Shown: one piece after another, positions 59,140-64,000 of the stretch
Layout of the letters: each line of letters begins with the position of its first letter
Position numbering within the stretch: position 1 is the first letter of the stretch
NCBI RefSeq assembly: GCF_005239225.2
Contig: NC_133302.1
Span: 16,905,357 to 16,969,356, forward strand
Source: Populus alba
Lineage: Eukaryota > Streptophyta > Magnoliopsida > Malpighiales > Salicaceae
Direction: 5' to 3'
DNA: 64,000 nt
The notes under the pieces: generated by a model
Databases searched by the model: none
Seen by the model: the letters and a program-made list of their open reading frames with translations, nothing else
What the model was told of the DNA's origin: nothing
Translations under genes and position numbers: made by a program

Positions 59140-59379
59140 CTAACATGGCATGCGCAGAGAATGTGAACATGCAAAAAATGTTCCAATTGAATCAGGATGA
59201 GCCACAAGCCAGTCTGCCACAATATCCAGGAGAAGTTGACCTTCCGATCCCTTTTTCTTCGTTGCTTCAAAAATTTCCTCATCTGTCCTAACCCGGGGGT
59301 TTGTCATTAAAATAGCTTGTGCAACTTCCTTCATTGCATTAGTGAAATCTTTAATTTTATCGTTAATTTTGAAGACCAA
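59140..59379 (-). CDS. Small open frame, unknown (possible relic)
   Basis: A 79-codon minus-strand frame reads KIKDFTNAMKEVAQAILMTN, RTDEEIFEATKKKG, GQLLLDIVADWLVAHPDSIG. Residue usage looks protein-like. The N-terminal part vaguely recalls the C-terminal tails of plant Myb/SANT-like proteins linked to Harbinger transposases, but I cannot name it. No neighbouring exons were identified, so it may be a transposon-derived remnant. Confidence 0.25.
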   Translation of the reverse strand: MVFKINDKIKDFTNAMKEVAQAILMTNPRVRTDEEIFEATKKKGSEGQLLLDIVADWLVAHPDSIGTFFACSHSLRMPC

Positions 59380-59527
59380 AAGTGGGGAGAAGAGGGGAGC
59401 TGTGGCTTCTCAAAACTCGTTGTTGTTGACGGCACAAAAACTGAAAACAGGATATGGAGATAGGGTTTGTGGAAGAGCAGAGAAAAAAGAAGCAACTGAG
59501 CTAGTGTACGTTGTAGTCAGGGGATAA

Positions 59528-60454
59528 AAGACTTGATTTATAAGCTTTTTATTTTTTATTTTTTCAGGTTTGAATAGTTCAATTCTAGCCAATACCATAT
59601 TCAAAGTCTTGAAAACATCTCATGTTTCAGAAAAGCTGTTCATGAGATCTTCTACCTTGCCGACATTAGCATTATCATACAACCACTCCACCAGTACTAT
59701 CACTAAGATTTTATAATCATAACCTCTGCTGACCATCGAAGAGTGGAATGGCTGGCTGAACAAATTAACTTCTCTGCTGGTTTGGTATTAACTTCAATAT
59801 CATTACACTGCTTTGCTTTTTAAAAAAAATTATATTTTGTTTGGAATTTCTTCTATATATATACCGACAGAATATTTCTGTCGGTATCTACCAATAATGT
59901 TAGCGATGGAAGAAATTTTGTTAGTAAATATCACCGTAAAATACCGGTTAAAAAAATCATCGGAGATTCCGTGTTATGCCATGGATGCTTGCTACTGCAA
60001 GGACAAAAGCTACTGCTTCTTGGTGAGATTTTTTACTGAGGCCTAGTGGTGGCTCTGATACGAGATGTTGGATATACCTCAAACTGTAAACTTAAGCTTG
60101 CTACCAGTAGATGGATGAGATGATTTGAAGTTTTTCCTTGGTTAAGAACTGATGAGAACACTTACAACTTAAATAAGTAAACAGACTTGGATTTCAAGTA
60201 GGAACTAACTACCACTGTGAATTTAGTGGAAGCATATTCAACGATACAACAAAATGAAATAAACAAGATTAACATCTTGATCATGACTCCCACAACTTAG
60301 GGATTCTTAGTTGACTAGGCTTGCACAATTCCCACAACTTAGGGATTCTTAGTTGACTAGCTAGGCTTGCACAATTCCAACCATACACTTCTAATTAAGT
60401 TTATTGAAATAACTATCTGTTGACATAATTTATTATCATTAATCCTAGCAATAT
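59528..60454. other. Intergenic stretch
   Basis: No gene is recognised. A block around CCCACAACTTAGGGATTC, TTAGTTGACTAG and GCTTGCACAATTCC is tandemly duplicated (about 60290-60380, period about 51-55 bp). The right part is the 3' flank of the WSD gene. Confidence 0.5.
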
Positions 60455-63395
60455 TTAGTAAACACGAAAATCAACCAGCCCTTTATAAATGACAGCGTGT
60501 TTGATCAGCTTAAGAGATTCTTCAAGATCATCGCAGAGTTGATGAGGATCAGGAACTATCCCTTCGTCAACTGATAAGATGATGTTCATCTTATTGGCAT
60601 AGCTCACAACATGAATCATTAATGCCTGAAAATAAATATTTATATGTTAACACTGGTAATATTCATACACAATTTGATTAAGAGATTATATATGGAGAGA
60701 AATCTTCAGATTTTCAAAATCCTAACCATCAATTTCTGAGACCTTCTTTGTTTCAAATTAGAGATGACTTGCATGGCATGCAGTGTATTTCAATATTTAG
60801 AACACACGTCAATGATTGTTAGCTGATATGATGTCAAGGAAAACATTATCTATATATTAACTGATGATTTAAGTCATTAGATTTGATTGCTGAAAAAGAT
60901 TTACTAAATTTGTATTTACAATGGTCTAGGACCGTCCAATTTGGTAATATATACATATATTTTATTAATACCAAATAAAATAAAAATAAATCAATATTTT
61001 TGTTTTGTTTCTTTTCTTAAAAAAAAAAGTTTGTCGCTAATATTAATGGTAATTTACTCGCAGACATAATATATCGAGTACTCACATTAGGTTGCCCAAA
61101 GCAAGTTGGAGCAATGTAGGCCACTTGATGGCCATACAAAGTGATTTCTTCTGAGGGACCAGCCACGTTCGAGAACCACAACGTAGTTTGAGTTGGGAAG
61201 CTTGCCAACTGTGCGACAACAATGGATTTATTTTATTTGAAGCCCCCAGACATCTATTGACGTTGTACATAAATACTAAAGGATCGAGTGTTCCTACAAG
61301 ATTTATCTTACCTTAGTACCAAATAATTTGAGAAATGTTCTTGCCATGAAGTATGTGCATAATGCTTCAAGAGAAGCTTTCTTCCTCTTTCCAGTTGCCT
61401 TAGCACTTCGAACATAATCTAATGCATCCTCTCGTAGTGCAATGGTGAAGGGGAAGAGAACGTAGCCGATCAGGTTGCCCAACCTCACGTTGCTGCTACT
61501 TTTCGTCTTTTCAGCAACACCCTATATATAGAAAGAAATTAAAGAAAAAATAGATACACAGAAATAAAGGATCATGACGTTTCTTCACATGATATTTGTA
61601 GCCCTCACTTTATTTCCTGGATTTTCTTTTCTTTTTTAGTTTTCTTAGACGCCAAGGGAGCAAAAAGAATCCCTCAAGGCGAAACAGATAACATGAAATT
61701 GCCGTACTCACTTCATTTCCTAGATATGGCCTTAAATTCACGAATGAAGTTGCTCGTAGACGAATGTTCTTAGGAAGATTGCAATTTCCTTCTGCCACTC
61801 CACCATCTTTCTTATTTTTACCTGCAGAATATAGAATTAATATACAAAGCTGAAGATGCTCCAAAGATAACTAATTTAATTTTTCTTCCTACCTTAGTTG
61901 TAGGTAGTCGTTTAAAATCTAATTTATCTGACAACTTAGCGTGTAGTCCAGCTAAGAGCATATTTTATAATGTTTTATATATGGCTATAGGCCTATCTAA
62001 TGTTTTTGAAGGATATAAGTCACGATTTTACACCAAAGTGAAATTGGCATTAAATTTAAATTCAGAAATTGCTTACCATATTTTCTATTGAGATAGCGAG
62101 ATAGAGCTGCTTGTGTGACTCCCACCATCACATCATTGATTGTCTGGCAAATAAAAAATATAAAAATGTAATGAGTTCATGAGAGTAATGTTAGGAATAC
62201 CAAAATTTAGGTAATTTGCATGAGAAACGTATATCAACACTTTGTTTTATTTTCTACAGTGAGGACAGTTTGATATATAGTAAATGGCTTACAGCATTCA
62301 TGGCATTCTTGACTAGCTTAACATCCTCCAAACTCACAGTTCGATGAACAATCCGCCGTGGAGTAGATCCAACGCCTGATGGACCTTTGAGTGGCGTTTT
62401 TGTATCGTCCAAGAAGAAAATTGTGATTAAAAACATAACAACATCAACCAAAGTATTCCAATATATCAGCAACACCGAAAATAGCTTGATGAAATGTTGG
62501 AGAAGCCCTCCACTAGAACTGCAGGGTTTCTGTTTCTTTGAGATTGGAAGTGTTGGAAGCGCCTCAGGATCAGATGCTTTGCGGGTAAAAGACATGAAAA
62601 GTGACATGAGAGACGTCCCATCTCCAATGGAGTGGTGGACTCGGAGAATGCCTACGGATTCAGCATTAGATGTTTTGATGTTGAGGAGATGAAGATCCCA
62701 CATAGGTATAGACATACTGATCTTAGTTGTGCTCAAATTAGAGACGTAATCTTCTACGTACATATCAGGAAAGTCCATATTTGGGTCAATTGTAGGGAAT
62801 TTGACATGGTTGTCCAAGTCAACCTCTGTTCTAACCCATTTGAGCTGGCCCCCATATTTCTCATCGGGAACCTGTTACATATAAATTTGAGGTCATTAAT
62901 GAAAAGACAGGAAAAAAAAAAAAAACCTTAAAGTTTGATATGAAGTACCGATCCTTTGTTACCATAAAAAATTGTAACAGTGATTATTAATAATTAATTA
63001 TTAGTGTACAGAAATACGATAAAGATGAATTCCAAAAGAAAAAGGTGACAAAAAACACGTACGATTAGTGCATGCTCCGTATCCCTAAGCCATGGGAAAC
63101 TGTTCATAATATTTCAAAGATATTGACTTATGGATAAAAAAAAAAAAAAAACAGAACTTGCCTGCAAACTACAGAAACGAGGATGTTTAAGCAAAGTATT
63201 CCCCAGATTTGCTCTCATAACTTCTGGATTGATTTTGGTCTGAAAGCCGATTATGATAATGATGTACACGTTGGAGTCGGGTTCATGAAACATCCGAGCC
63301 ATTGGACTCAAAGGTTGCTGATCTTCAACAGTGCTGCTCAGAACATTCTCAACATTTTTAGCTGTTTGAATTGGTTTAATGGCTCGGGTCCTCAT
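60455..63395 (-). CDS. WSD1-type wax ester synthase/diacylglycerol O-acyltransferase
   Basis: Seven minus-strand exons: 63395-63162, 62871-62293, 62143-62077, 61821-61712, 61521-61312, 61208-61086 and 60625-60455. They join in phase to a 497-aa protein, the usual family length. The N-terminal domain has the acyltransferase motif HHSIGDG (HHxxxDG, 157-163). A hydrophobic segment (about 205-233) suits ER membrane association. The C-terminal DUF1298 part reads RLRATSFVNLRPYLG, RLGNLIGYVLFPF, TTLWFSNVAGPSEEI, GHQVAYIAPTCFGQP and HVVSYANKMNIILSVDE. The family esterifies fatty alcohols or diacylglycerol with acyl-CoA, mostly for cuticular wax esters. Intron 1 has a GC-AG donor (CAG|GCAAGT). All frames are open, so it is likely functional. 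Substrate cannot be told from sequence. Confidence 0.92.
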
Positions 63396-64000
63396 TCGTT
63401 AATCTTTGAGAATAGAGGCAAATAATGCAGGTGTGTCAGTGCGTGCAAGGGTATCCTGTTTTTCTTCAAGCTCTATGTTTTGGTCACAACACTTCTTGGA
63501 TACGCCCCCTTCTTATAGAACAGCAAACTGCATGCGTGCATGTTTCACACCTTGTGTTTCATAGAAAAGTCACAGAAACAACTAATTAATGAAGATGTGA
63601 TTGAAATGGCATCTCAATTTCGAACCAACTTTTCGTGTTTTCATTATAAATGCTTCGCAGATAGTAGGTATATACATTCATGAATCATGATATTGATATT
63701 TAATATCATTATTCGTAGCATTGTTCACGTTACAGAATTCTGTCACTGGTCCCCCAACTGTTTTACTTCCATTCATTTTGCTCCTCAAACTTTTGTTTCT
63801 TTCAATTTGGTCCATGAAAGTTCCTCTTTTTTTTTTTTTCCAGATTTTCTTTTTATTCTCTCTAGATTGAATTCTATGGCATTGCTTGTGTTTTGGCATT
63901 GCTTGTGTTTTGGAGTTTTCTCTTTTTGAAAAAAAAAGAAGAAATGTAATTAGTTAACATGGGAAAATTGATTGGAAAAAAGCTATTTTTGAATAAAAAC
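63396..64000. other. WSD gene upstream region
   Basis: No coding exon is recognised. A TATAAGA-like motif on the minus strand at about 63511-63520 lies roughly 115 bp before the ATG and could be the TATA box; this is weak. Confidence 0.35.

Noticed and set aside
62387..62931. Plus-strand frames over the WSD gene
   Set aside because: They are antisense shadows of exon 2, which has the HHxxxDG motif and conserved splice sites on the minus strand.

Overview
The window is plant nuclear DNA: AT-rich, with multi-exon genes, Ty1/copia and Ty3/gypsy-type elements, MITEs and plant-type resistance genes. The TIR-NBS-LRR (TNL) style and the other genes would fit a woody eudicot such as Salicaceae (Populus/Salix). 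That assignment is inference from family resemblance, not a database match.

Layout. 1-144 is the last piece of an upstream LRR reading frame. 4178-10197 (+) is a six-exon TNL gene (TNL1, conceptual 1543 aa) with intact frames, an intronic solo LTR, a duplicated 3' splice site and a tandemly duplicated post-LRR (C-JID) exon. 11478-14171 is a non-autonomous hAT-type element that carries two exons of an A1 aspartic protease. About 16990-18083 is a decayed endogenous caulimovirid-like protease/RT fragment. 18620-29919 is a nested transposon graveyard placed in a second copy of the TNL1 upstream region: a decayed Copia (19141-25729) with a 1.87-kb solo LTR inside its gag, then a gypsy-like LTR and a 5'-truncated Copia. 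29922-37600 holds repeated upstream blocks that carry W-box cores, and a MITE. 38006-47985 (+) is a second TNL (TNL2), split in exon 3 by a young Copia (40322-45817, minus strand) with LTRs identical by eye and an intact 1379-aa gag-pol.

The right third is quieter. It has a Copia integrase scrap (48.76-49.13 kb), a MITE (50.32-50.89 kb), the molybdopterin synthase small subunit gene (54717-55022, +), a pair of about 1-kb direct repeats (55.76-59.0 kb), and a complete seven-exon WSD1-type wax ester synthase/diacylglycerol acyltransferase gene on the minus strand (60455-63395, conceptual 497 aa).

Functionally, the left two thirds is a resistance-gene cluster that grows by local duplication and is eroded by retrotransposition. 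The two housekeeping/metabolic genes on the right are unrelated to it. I see no novel biosynthetic or defence system of an unknown kind. The most informative signals are structural: the recent Copia knockout of TNL2, the duplicated C-JID exon of TNL1, the gene-capturing hAT element and the viral relic. All exon structures were worked out by hand from splice signals, reading phase and comparison of the two TNL paralogues.
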